From the NCBI GenBank assembly GCA_937896295.1, contig CALBME010000134.1, positions 1-6,810 of the forward strand: a stretch of 6,810 bases of DNA. Direction: 5' to 3'. Shown in pieces: positions 1 through 4,913 of the stretch (positions are counted from its first letter, which is position 1; every line of letters starts with the position of its first letter). Below the pieces are notes generated by a model. The model searched no databases, had not been told where the DNA came from, and saw nothing but the letters and a program-made list of their open reading frames with translations. This stretch comes from an uncultured Micavibrio sp. Its GTDB lineage: Bacteria > Pseudomonadota > Alphaproteobacteria > Micavibrionales > UBA1664. Made by a program: the position numbers and the translations under genes.

Positions 1-99
1 GGCGGTCAGGCGCAGGATGGCAGGCGAGGCGACGGTGGCCGCTCCCACGAGGCCGACCCCGAGTATTGCCCTGCGCGAGGGGCCAACGTGTCCAGACAT
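1..99 (-). CDS. N-terminus of a putative exported protein with twin-arginine-like signal (partial)
   Basis: Only the first 33 codons lie in the window; the gene runs off the left edge. The start ATG at 99 is preceded by a strong Shine-Dalgarno, GGGAGG (112-107), seven bases upstream. Translation gives a short polar N-region, then S-R-R at residues 8-10, a hydrophobic run (about residues 11-24, AILGVGLVGAATVA) and a 'SPAIL' segment. This is the build of a Tat or Sec signal peptide; SRR followed by a moderately hydrophobic Gly/Ala-rich h-region favours Tat. The 'ASPAIL' ending is common in alphaproteobacterial periplasmic proteins, including solute-binding proteins, but nothing of the mature protein is visible, so no function is assigned. 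It follows the small ORF at 158-320 by about 56 bases on the same strand and could be co-transcribed with it. Confidence 0.7.
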   Translation of the reverse strand, partial: MSGHVGPSRRAILGVGLVGAATVASPAILRLTA

Positions 100-106
100 G
101 TGCTTT

Positions 107-112
107 CCTCCC
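107..112 (-). promoter_or_regulatory. Shine-Dalgarno of the left-edge exported-protein gene
   Basis: GGGAGG on the minus strand, seven bases before the ATG at 99. It is the strongest ribosome binding site in the window and decides the start of the partial gene at the left edge. Confidence 0.7.
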
Positions 113-155
113 GTGGAACGGCTCGTTGCTCTTCTCAGCGGCGGACGGCCGAACG

Positions 156-320
156 CTACTCCGCAGCCTCTGCCCGCGCTTTGGGGGCGTCTACAATCCG
201 GGTCTTGAAGTTCGCCGGCGACACGATCTCGAGCACCTCGAAATCCTCGATCTCATAGCCGAAAATGCTGTCGGGCTTGCGCAGCAGATCGAAAAGGGGT
301 TTCAGGAACGTCTTTTTCAC
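156..320 (-). CDS. Small hypothetical protein
   Basis: Not recognised. The frame is open from about 380 and closes with TAG at 156-158. From an ATG at 356 it gives 66 residues, but that ATG sits in the loop and arm of the hairpin that ends the flbD transcript. I prefer the in-frame GTG at 320, giving 54 residues beginning (M)KKTFLKPLFDLL. No strong Shine-Dalgarno precedes either start. The codons have mostly G or C in third position, as in the neighbouring flagellar genes, which supports real coding on this strand over the overlapping plus-strand frame. The product is a basic helical N-terminus, a central acidic stretch (GYEIEDFEVLEI) and an Ala/Glu-rich tail. There is no signal peptide or membrane segment. 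It lies between flbD and the exported-protein gene, all on the minus strand. It could also be a remnant of a longer gene. Confidence 0.45.
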   Translation of the reverse strand: MKKTFLKPLFDLLRKPDSIFGYEIEDFEVLEIVSPANFKTRIVDAPKARAEAAE

Positions 321-342
321 GATTTTTAAAGGCCTGTATATG

Positions 343-372
343 AAACAACCGCCCATCCTAGGGCGGCTGTTT
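343..372 (-). terminator. Hairpin terminator downstream of flbD
   Basis: A 12-bp stem, 343-354 with 361-372, encloses a 6-base loop (ATCCTA on the plus strand). Seven consecutive G-C pairs close the loop. Read on the minus strand the only imperfect pair (348/367) is a G-U wobble, while on the plus strand it is an A-C mismatch, which favours function for minus-strand transcripts. It starts 23 bases after the flbD stop at 395. The minus-strand 3' side ends in a T-rich but broken tract (TTGTTTCATAT). On the plus strand the stem is followed by TTTTTATT, so it may work in both directions. Confidence 0.6.
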
Positions 373-394
373 TTATTCTGTCAAAGTTTGGGCC

Positions 395-1711
395 TTATTC
401 GCCCGGAACCGCAATGCCGGCATCCCCGTATTCTTTAAGCTTGTTGCGCAGGGTCCTGATCGAAATACCCAGGATTTTGGCCGCGTGCGTACGGTTCCCC
501 AGTGTGTGGTCCAGCGTATCGATGATCAGTTTGCGTTCGACGTCGGCCAGGCTCTGACCCGCGCCGGAAGGGGTGGCCAGGCCCGATGCCTTGGCAGTAG
601 GCGGTGCCCCGGTTTCGTCGGATGTGTGGATGGCGTCGGCCTCGATTTCATCCTCCATCGCAATCAGAACGGCGCGGTGCATGGCGTTCTCAAGTTCACG
701 CACGTTGCCGCGCCAGCCTGATGCCTGAATTTTTGCAATCGCCTCTTTGGACAATTTCTTTTTCCGCACGCCGTTCACTTCGGCATATTTATCGGCAAAG
801 AACTGCGCCATTTGGGGCAGGTCACCTTTGCGTTCGCGCAGGGCGGGCAAATGAAGGTTCACGACATTCAGGCGGAAATAAAGGTCTTCACGGAACGTGC
901 CCGCCTTCACCGCGTCCAGCATGTGCCGGTTGGATGTTGCAATGATACGCACGTTAACCTTGACCGGCTCTTTGCCGCCGATGCGGTCGATGACACGTTC
1001 CTGAATGGCGCGCAGCAACTTGGCCTGAAGGCTGATATGCATTTCGGTAACTTCGTCGAGAAGAAGCGTGCCATTGGTTGCCTCCTCAAACTTGCCGATC
1101 CGTCGTGCGACAGCGCCTGTAAAGGCACCCTTTTCATGACCGAACAGTTCAGATTCCAGCAGGTTTTCCGGGATGGCGGCGCAGTTGAGCGCGATGAACG
1201 GCCCGCCCGATCGCTTGGATTTTTTATGGATGTAACGGCTCATCACTTCCTTGCCGGTGCCGCTTTCCCCGGTGATCATGATGGTGGCCTCAGACGGGGC
1301 GACCTGATCCGCCATTTTCACGACTTTCTGCATGGCAGGGTCGGTGGCGATCATGCTGGAGGATTCTTCCGTCACCGCCTCGATCACGGCGGCGATCAGA
1401 TCCGCATCGGGGGGCAGGGGCACGTATTCCTTTGCGCCAGCCTTGATGGCTTTCACGGCAGCGGTTGAATCCGATCCCACCCCGCACGCAACAACCGGAA
1501 TGACAAAGCGTTCTTTTTCAAGGTCTTCAATGAATTTGGCGATGTTCTGTTTGACGTCGATCATGACAAGGTCGGCGCCCTTGCCGTTGCGCAGGGCCCC
1601 CAGCGCCTGCAGAGTGTCTTCGCAATGAACGACCTTGGCCCCGCGCTGCAGGGCAATCTTGCCCGCCGCGCTGATGTGCCCCTCGAGATGACCGACTATC
1701 ATCAGACGCAT
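395..1711 (-). CDS. flbD: Sigma-54-dependent flagellar transcriptional activator FlbD
   Basis: An NtrC-family AAA+ activator of 438 residues that remodels sigma-54 RNA polymerase; in Caulobacter FlbD switches on late flagellar genes and represses fliF. Domains: a receiver-like domain (about 1-115), AAA+ core (about 120-350) and Fis-type helix-turn-helix (about 390-428). Visible motifs are Walker A GESGTGKE (148-155), the sigma-54-contact loop GAFTGA (195-200), Walker B GTLLLDE (214-220), the arginine-finger region FREDLYFRLN (273-282) and GWRGNVRELEN (332-342). The receiver is degenerate: Asp52 stands at the phospho-acceptor position, but the acidic pair after strand 1 is missing (MIVGHLEG) and the conserved Lys before Pro is Leu99. 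This suits phosphorylation-independent control, as known for Caulobacter FlbD with its partner FliX, which is not in the window. Start: AAGGAT lies just upstream of the ATG at 1711. It is cut off from the fliF-motA operon by two regulator genes, so it needs its own promoter or readthrough. Confidence 0.9.
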   Translation of the reverse strand: MRLMIVGHLEGHISAAGKIALQRGAKVVHCEDTLQALGALRNGKGADLVMIDVKQNIAKFIEDLEKERFVIPVVACGVGSDSTAAVKAIKAGAKEYVPLPPDADLIAAVIEAVTEESSSMIATDPAMQKVVKMADQVAPSEATIMITGESGTGKEVMSRYIHKKSKRSGGPFIALNCAAIPENLLESELFGHEKGAFTGAVARRIGKFEEATNGTLLLDEVTEMHISLQAKLLRAIQERVIDRIGGKEPVKVNVRIIATSNRHMLDAVKAGTFREDLYFRLNVVNLHLPALRERKGDLPQMAQFFADKYAEVNGVRKKKLSKEAIAKIQASGWRGNVRELENAMHRAVLIAMEDEIEADAIHTSDETGAPPTAKASGLATPSGAGQSLADVERKLIIDTLDHTLGNRTHAAKILGISIRTLRNKLKEYGDAGIAVPGE

Positions 1712-1735
1712 TTGAAATCCTTATGTTTTTTTTAG

Positions 1736-1763
1736 AGTGTAGCCGGTTCGCGCGGTTAGGCAA
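1736..1763 (-). promoter_or_regulatory. Possible sigma-70-type promoter for flbD
   Basis: On the minus strand TTGCCT (1763-1758) and TACACT (1741-1736) are separated by 16 bases, each matching four of six consensus positions, about 25 bases before the flbD ATG. The spacer holds a direct repeat CGGTT-N4-CGGTT (plus strand 1744-1748 and 1753-1757), a possible protein-binding site. No convincing sigma-54 element (TGGCAC-N5-TTGC) was seen here. The assignment is weak and based only on consensus matching. Confidence 0.25.
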
Positions 1764-1808
1764 CTGGCAATAATTCCTTGTAATTGCTTTCTTTTACAGG
1801 ATTTTTGG

Positions 1809-2468
1809 TCAGGGCTGTTTGTCCGGAATGACCGCAACGCTGTTCCAGGTGACATTGAATAAGTTACGGAAGCCGTCCGCAAACTTACGATTGTGAATGA
1901 CGACAATCTGAACGGAGTCCTCTTCAAAATTTAAAAGCGCAATCCGATCGCCATACGCATAGAACGATTGATCATTCCAGAATTCAGAGGGTAGCCACCG
2001 ATATTCCGCATGCTTGCTGACCAACTGATATTCGCCATGATGAACGGTAATCCGAACGTCAATATCTCCCAATGCCAGCATTCGTTCCGTGTAAGCAGAT
2101 ACGTAGCTTTCCCCCAGCCATTTAATCCAGTTTGATGGTTTGGCATTATGAAGGCATATCTCTCCACCCTGTGTTCTGGTCACTTCATAAACATCGTCCA
2201 TGAAATTTTTAAAGCCTGTGCGGCCCTGAAAATGCCGCACTTTGCCGGAGGACCGGCGTACGCCATCGTCATCCGGTAAGAATTCGACACCTGCCGCTTC
2301 AAGGGTTTCGGTTATTTTTTGCAATGTTCGTTTTGACGGCGATCCTATTTCTTTTTCGAAAGCACCGATGGTCTGCACGTGCATATCGCAATGCTGGGCG
2401 AGGTCTGGCTGGCTCCAGTTTAAAAGTGCGCGTGCAGCACGGCATTGAGCAGGGCTAAGGAATTTCAT
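1809..2468 (-). CDS. XRE-family regulator with PLD-like/TrmB-like C-terminal domain
   Basis: 219 residues. Residues about 4-60 form an XRE-type helix-turn-helix (SPAQCRAARALLNWSQPDLA, then recognition-helix region VQTIGAFEKEIGSPS and the helix TLQKITETLEAAGVEF). The remaining 150 residues (about 85-212) resemble the effector half of TrmB-type regulators, a phospholipase-D-like fold: an E-I-C-x-H-N-A strand (103-109), YRWLP (156-160), YAYGDRIALL (170-179), VQIVVIHN (186-193) and the closing helix FADGFRNLFNVTWNSV (196-211). No HKD catalytic motif is present, so ligand or protein sensing is more likely than nuclease activity. The start at 2468 has no clear Shine-Dalgarno but lies about 42 bases below a good promoter. 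The gene is AT-rich (three sampled 60-base lines at 40, 43 and 45% GC by hand count, against about 60% in a sampled fliG line), suggesting transfer. It is divergent from the XRE gene at 2598. Regulatory target unknown; autoregulation is likely. Confidence 0.8.
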   Translation of the reverse strand: MKFLSPAQCRAARALLNWSQPDLAQHCDMHVQTIGAFEKEIGSPSKRTLQKITETLEAAGVEFLPDDDGVRRSSGKVRHFQGRTGFKNFMDDVYEVTRTQGGEICLHNAKPSNWIKWLGESYVSAYTERMLALGDIDVRITVHHGEYQLVSKHAEYRWLPSEFWNDQSFYAYGDRIALLNFEEDSVQIVVIHNRKFADGFRNLFNVTWNSVAVIPDKQP

Positions 2469-2480
2469 ATAAGTTTTCGA

Positions 2481-2500
2481 TTTTTAAACGGTTTTAAACG
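2481..2500. repeat. Tandem 10-bp direct repeat in the divergent regulator region
   Basis: TTTTTAAACG (2481-2490) is followed directly by GTTTTAAACG (2491-2500), nine of ten positions identical. The 10-bp period places both copies on the same face of the helix. The second copy is also the left half of the palindrome at 2490-2509, so the site may hold more than one regulator subunit. Confidence 0.5.
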
Positions 2501-2509
2501 TATAAAACC
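2490..2509. promoter_or_regulatory. Putative operator palindrome
   Basis: GGTTTTAAACGTATAAAACC is a 20-bp inverted repeat with nine of ten half-site positions paired. It sits immediately downstream of the predicted minus-strand -10 box, over the expected first 20 transcribed bases of the XRE/PLD-like gene, which is where a repressor would block initiation. It also covers the -35 area of a possible plus-strand promoter whose -10 is at 2513-2518. The likely binder is one of the two flanking XRE proteins; this is inferred from position. Confidence 0.45.
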
Positions 2510-2512
2510 ATA

Positions 2513-2518
2513 TATAAT
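2513..2518 (+). promoter_or_regulatory. Possible -10 box for the plus-strand XRE gene
   Basis: A perfect TATAAT about 80 bases before the ATG at 2598. No good -35 lies 16-18 bases upstream; that stretch is occupied by the palindrome, so the promoter, if real, would need an activator or be directly controlled by the operator. It overlaps the minus-strand -10 (2522-2517) by two bases. Confidence 0.25.
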
Positions 2519-2545
2519 TATATTGATGCGCAGAGATGTTTTCAA
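2517..2545 (-). promoter_or_regulatory. Sigma-70-type promoter of the XRE/PLD-like regulator gene
   Basis: On the minus strand TTGAAA (2545-2540, five of six consensus) and TATAAT (2522-2517, six of six) are separated by exactly 17 bases. Expected transcription start is near 2510, giving a leader of about 42 bases to the ATG at 2468. The palindrome at 2490-2509 begins at that start point. Confidence 0.55.
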
Positions 2546-2554
2546 ATAGATTTG

Positions 2555-2571
2555 TTTTACAGATCGTAAAA
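2555..2571. repeat. Second inverted repeat in the divergent region
   Basis: TTTTAC (2555-2560) and GTAAAA (2566-2571) are perfect 6-bp arms around AGATC. It shares the TTTTA...TAAAA outline of the palindrome at 2490-2509 (spacer 7 against 6). It lies just upstream of the minus promoter's -35 and 27-43 bases before the plus-strand gene start, so it could be a second operator acting on the plus-strand gene. Confidence 0.35.
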
Positions 2572-2597
2572 AATTCTATTCTTAAAAGGTCTTTTCC

Positions 2598-2987
2598 ATG
2601 GGTGATGATGATTTTGACCAGGCTTTGGGGTTCCGTCTAAGGACCATCCGCCAAAAACGCCGCGTATCCCAGGAGGCGCTGGGTGCGTTTTTAGGGATTA
2701 CGTTCCAGCAGGTTCAAAAATATGAAAGCGGTGCTACACGCATGCCGCCGGAGCGCCTCGCAAAGTGCGCCACATATTTCGATGTTCCCGTCGGGTATTT
2801 CTTCGGCATGGATCATGCGCCGCAAAATAAGGATGCGCAATTCGATCAGCGTGTCCTGAGCGTGGCGACGGCTATTGCCGAATTGCCTTCACCCAATCTT
2901 ATCCAGCAGCTTTGCCAATTGGTCCGAACCATCGGTGAGACGACGGATGGCAGAAACCAGTTGGCGTCTTCCAAATTTACTGGCTGA
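2598..2987 (+). CDS. XRE-family helix-turn-helix transcriptional regulator
   Basis: 129 residues. A HTH_3/cro-C1 domain spans about residues 10-68: GFRLRTIRQKRRVSQEALG, then the recognition region GITFQQVQKYESGATRMPPERL and the closing helix and strand ATYFDVPVGYFFG. 'FQQVQKYE.G..R' is typical of a widespread alphaproteobacterial family of about 130-140-residue regulators, so this copy is full length. The C-terminal part (about 80-115) looks helical and may mediate dimerisation. Start choice: AAGG at 2586-2589 lies eight bases before the ATG. Its base composition (35/60 GC in a sampled line) matches the flagellar genes, unlike its divergent partner. Its stop at 2987 overlaps the convergent motA end by 11 bp, with no terminator between them. 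The target is unknown; candidates are the shared divergent region and nearby flagellar genes. Confidence 0.85.
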   Translation: MGDDDFDQALGFRLRTIRQKRRVSQEALGAFLGITFQQVQKYESGATRMPPERLAKCATYFDVPVGYFFGMDHAPQNKDAQFDQRVLSVATAIAELPSPNLIQQLCQLVRTIGETTDGRNQLASSKFTG

Positions 2988-3840
2988 AATATCGCACGCG
3001 TTCGCCAGGGGGCAGGATCATATTCAATTCATGTTCCAGCTTGCGCGGGTGATCCTGCCGGGCCATCGAGACGATGGCGGTGAGGATCATGTCCTTGATC
3101 ATGATGTCTTCGGTCGAATTGCGTTCCAGCTTGGCGGCGAGCGGCATCAGCAGAACGGTGGACAGAACGGCGCCGTAAAACGTGGTGAGCAGGGCGATGG
3201 CCATGGCAGGGCCGATCTTGGACGGATCCGACAGGTTGTTCAGCATTTCAACAAGGCCGACCAGCGTACCGATCAGGCCCATGGCCGGCGAGACTTCCGC
3301 CGCGCGCCGCGCGATGGAGGCGGTGCGGCGGTGACGTTCGATCACGGCCTCGATGTCCTGCGTCAGGATACGTTTGATTTCGTCCGCGGTGTAGCCGTCG
3401 GCAATGAACATGATGCCCTGATAAAGGAATGAATCTTTCCGTACCTCGGCTTCGACCTGGCTTAAGGCCAGCGGGCCTTTCATGCGCACCAGCGTGGCAA
3501 GATCGAGAAGCTGGCGTGCCATGACGGAAGGGCGGCGGACCAGCTTCACCAGTCCCGATTTGAAGATATCGAGCGATTTTTTTAGATCTTCGAGAGAGTA
3601 GGAAATGGCGGTGATCGTGAACGTTCCGCAGATGACCATCAGCACGCCGACGGGGTCGTAATAGGACGCGAGATTGCCGGAAATGGCCAGCGCAGAGCCG
3701 ATCAGGGCGAATGTCGTCAGCAGACCGAACCCGGTTGCGGCATCGAACTTTTTGCGCGGACGCGCAATACGGATCGTATTGATGCTGGGGCCCGACGTGC
3801 CGCTAACCGGGGCCGGTTGTGCGTTGGTATCGTCAGCCAT
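2977..3840 (-). CDS. motA: Flagellar motor stator protein MotA (PomA-like)
   Basis: 287 residues; inner-membrane stator subunit that, with MotB, forms the ion channel driving the rotor through FliG. Four membrane segments are visible at about 36-56, 62-82, 183-203 and 214-236, with the large cytoplasmic loop between the second and third. Family residues include the conserved prolines Pro185 (VSPAMGLIGTLVGLVEML) and Pro233 (VLLMPLAAKL) and the stretch IGPAMAIALLTTFYGA, the PomA/MotP pattern. A polar N-terminal extension of about 33 residues (Ala/Pro/Ser-rich, then basic IARPRKK) is longer than in E. coli MotA or Vibrio PomA. The ATG overlaps the fliN stop by one base (TAATG) and has no clear Shine-Dalgarno, indicating translational coupling. 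No motB lies in the window. The 3' end overlaps the convergent XRE gene by 11 bp. Whether H+ or Na+ is used cannot be decided here. Confidence 0.9.
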   Translation of the reverse strand: MADDTNAQPAPVSGTSGPSINTIRIARPRKKFDAATGFGLLTTFALIGSALAISGNLASYYDPVGVLMVICGTFTITAISYSLEDLKKSLDIFKSGLVKLVRRPSVMARQLLDLATLVRMKGPLALSQVEAEVRKDSFLYQGIMFIADGYTADEIKRILTQDIEAVIERHRRTASIARRAAEVSPAMGLIGTLVGLVEMLNNLSDPSKIGPAMAIALLTTFYGAVLSTVLLMPLAAKLERNSTEDIMIKDMILTAIVSMARQDHPRKLEHELNMILPPGERVRYFSQ

Positions 3841-4172
3841 TACGAGCGATCGGATTTGATGATTTCGGTCATCGTTACGCCCAGCTTGTCATCGACGACG
3901 ACGACCTCGCCACGCGCCACAAGGCGGTTGTTGACGTAGATATCGATGGCTTCGCCCACCTTGCGGTCGAGTTCGACGACGGCGCCCCGGCCCAGTTTCA
4001 GCAACTGGCTGACCTGCATGGTCGAGCGGCCAAGCACGGCGGAAATCTGGACGGGGATGTCGTAAATCGCTTCGACATCCTTGGCCATCGCCTCGCCCGG
4101 TTCGTGTTCAAAGGTTTCGTCCCCGGCATTCGGGTCGGTCATTTCCTGAAGGTTCATTTCATTATCGGCCAT
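3840..4172 (-). CDS. fliN: Flagellar motor switch protein FliN
   Basis: 110 residues, normal family length. The cytoplasmic C-ring component works with FliM and FliG in switching and docks FliH and the export ATPase. An acidic, probably disordered N-terminus (1-33) is followed by one SpoA/FliMN_C domain (about 34-106): YDIPVQISAVLGRSTMQVSQLLKLGRGAVVELDR and then VGEAIDIYVNNRLVARGEVVVVDDKLGVTMTEI, which are the family's signature blocks. Start: AAGGGAGC lies within the end of fliH, about seven bases upstream of the ATG at 4172. The gap to fliH is three bases, and the end overlaps the motA start by one base. The operon position after fliH is as in Caulobacter fliF-fliG-flbE-fliN. Confidence 0.93.
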   Translation of the reverse strand: MADNEMNLQEMTDPNAGDETFEHEPGEAMAKDVEAIYDIPVQISAVLGRSTMQVSQLLKLGRGAVVELDRKVGEAIDIYVNNRLVARGEVVVVDDKLGVTMTEIIKSDRS

Positions 4173-4175
4173 GGC

Positions 4176-4913
4176 TTAGCTCCCTTGTGGGGTGTCGGTA
4201 GTATGCGTGGTTTGAGTCTCGCTCACAACCTCGAGCGTGTCGTCAGTTTCGGGCGTGACAGGCGGGTTGACCTGATCGCGCATGGTTTCGGGCAGATGGG
4301 CCGTGATCGCGTCGAGAATACGGGCTGATACGGTATGCGGATCCCATTCCGCGCCGCCGCCGGTCCATTCGATCTTGCATTGCATGTAATCGAGCGTGGG
4401 ATCGCCCTGGATGTTCCATGATCCCTTGCGGCGCATGGTCGCGGCCATGGCCTCGAGGCGTTCGGTGACGGCCGGTACGCGGGCCGGGTGAACGTAAATG
4501 AGCAATGTCTGCGCCCTGACCTGTTCTTCGTAGATTTTGGTCACGAAGCGGGCGATTTCATCAATCGCCACGCGCTCCAGCAGAATGGGCAGCGACTTGG
4601 TCAGGGCCTGCACGGTGATCAGGACGGCCTGGTCGATGAAAGTGGCCATGCGGTCGGATTCGCGCGCGGCCAGACGGTCGGTGGCGACAATGACCTGCTG
4701 GAGGATGTCGCGGATCTGCGCCTCCTGACTGCCGATCGCTTCCTGCAGGCCGGCCTGACGGCCTTCTGCAAAACCGCTCTGGCGCGAGGCTTCCATTTCT
4801 TCCTGGCTGAAAGTCGGCTTGCGCTGCTGGCGAGCCTTTGCGCGCAGGGCTTCCTCGTCGAAATCGTTGAGATCGAACATGAACTTCTTGAGCGGGTGCA
4901 CAGTGACGTCCAT
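4176..4913 (-). CDS. fliH: Flagellar assembly protein FliH (FlbE-type)
   Basis: 245 residues. FliH binds and holds back the export ATPase FliI and links it to FliN at the C-ring. The N-terminal KFMFDLNDFDEE block (10-21) is characteristic of the alphaproteobacterial FliH/FlbE proteins and supports the start at 4913 rather than the internal Met12. Residues 47-55 carry spaced glycines (G47, G51, G55), the GxxxG pattern of the FliH helix. A coiled-coil-like region (about 56-90) leads into the C-terminal FliH domain (about 90-210), with LLIYVHPARVP (137-147), a D-P-T-L-D-Y-M-Q-C-K-I-E-W block (171-183) and DPHTVSARILDAI (191-203). The last 33 residues are Thr/Glu/Pro-rich and probably disordered. 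The start overlaps the fliG stop by one base (TGATG) with only a weak Shine-Dalgarno, suggesting coupled translation. Confidence 0.9.
   Translation of the reverse strand: MDVTVHPLKKFMFDLNDFDEEALRAKARQQRKPTFSQEEMEASRQSGFAEGRQAGLQEAIGSQEAQIRDILQQVIVATDRLAARESDRMATFIDQAVLITVQALTKSLPILLERVAIDEIARFVTKIYEEQVRAQTLLIYVHPARVPAVTERLEAMAATMRRKGSWNIQGDPTLDYMQCKIEWTGGGAEWDPHTVSARILDAITAHLPETMRDQVNPPVTPETDDTLEVVSETQTTHTTDTPQGS

Noticed and set aside
66..329. Plus-strand frame overlapping the small minus ORF
   Set aside because: No Shine-Dalgarno or domain, and the third-position GC pattern and flanking genes favour the minus strand, although the hairpin at 343-372 has a better U-tract on the plus side.
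812..1468. Long plus-strand frame (218 codons) opposite flbD
   Set aside because: It lies wholly antisense to a clear AAA+ activator, and its His/Gly/Asp-rich translation resembles no family; it is a codon-bias shadow.
1767..1787. Inverted repeat GCAAT...ATTGC followed by a T-rich run on the plus strand
   Set aside because: Only a 5-bp perfect stem, low GC, and no plus-strand gene upstream for it to terminate; too weak to call a terminator for the minus genes.
3819..4328. Plus-strand frame opposite fliN and the fliH 3' end
   Set aside because: It spans the junction of two well-recognised flagellar genes on the other strand and has no recognisable domain.
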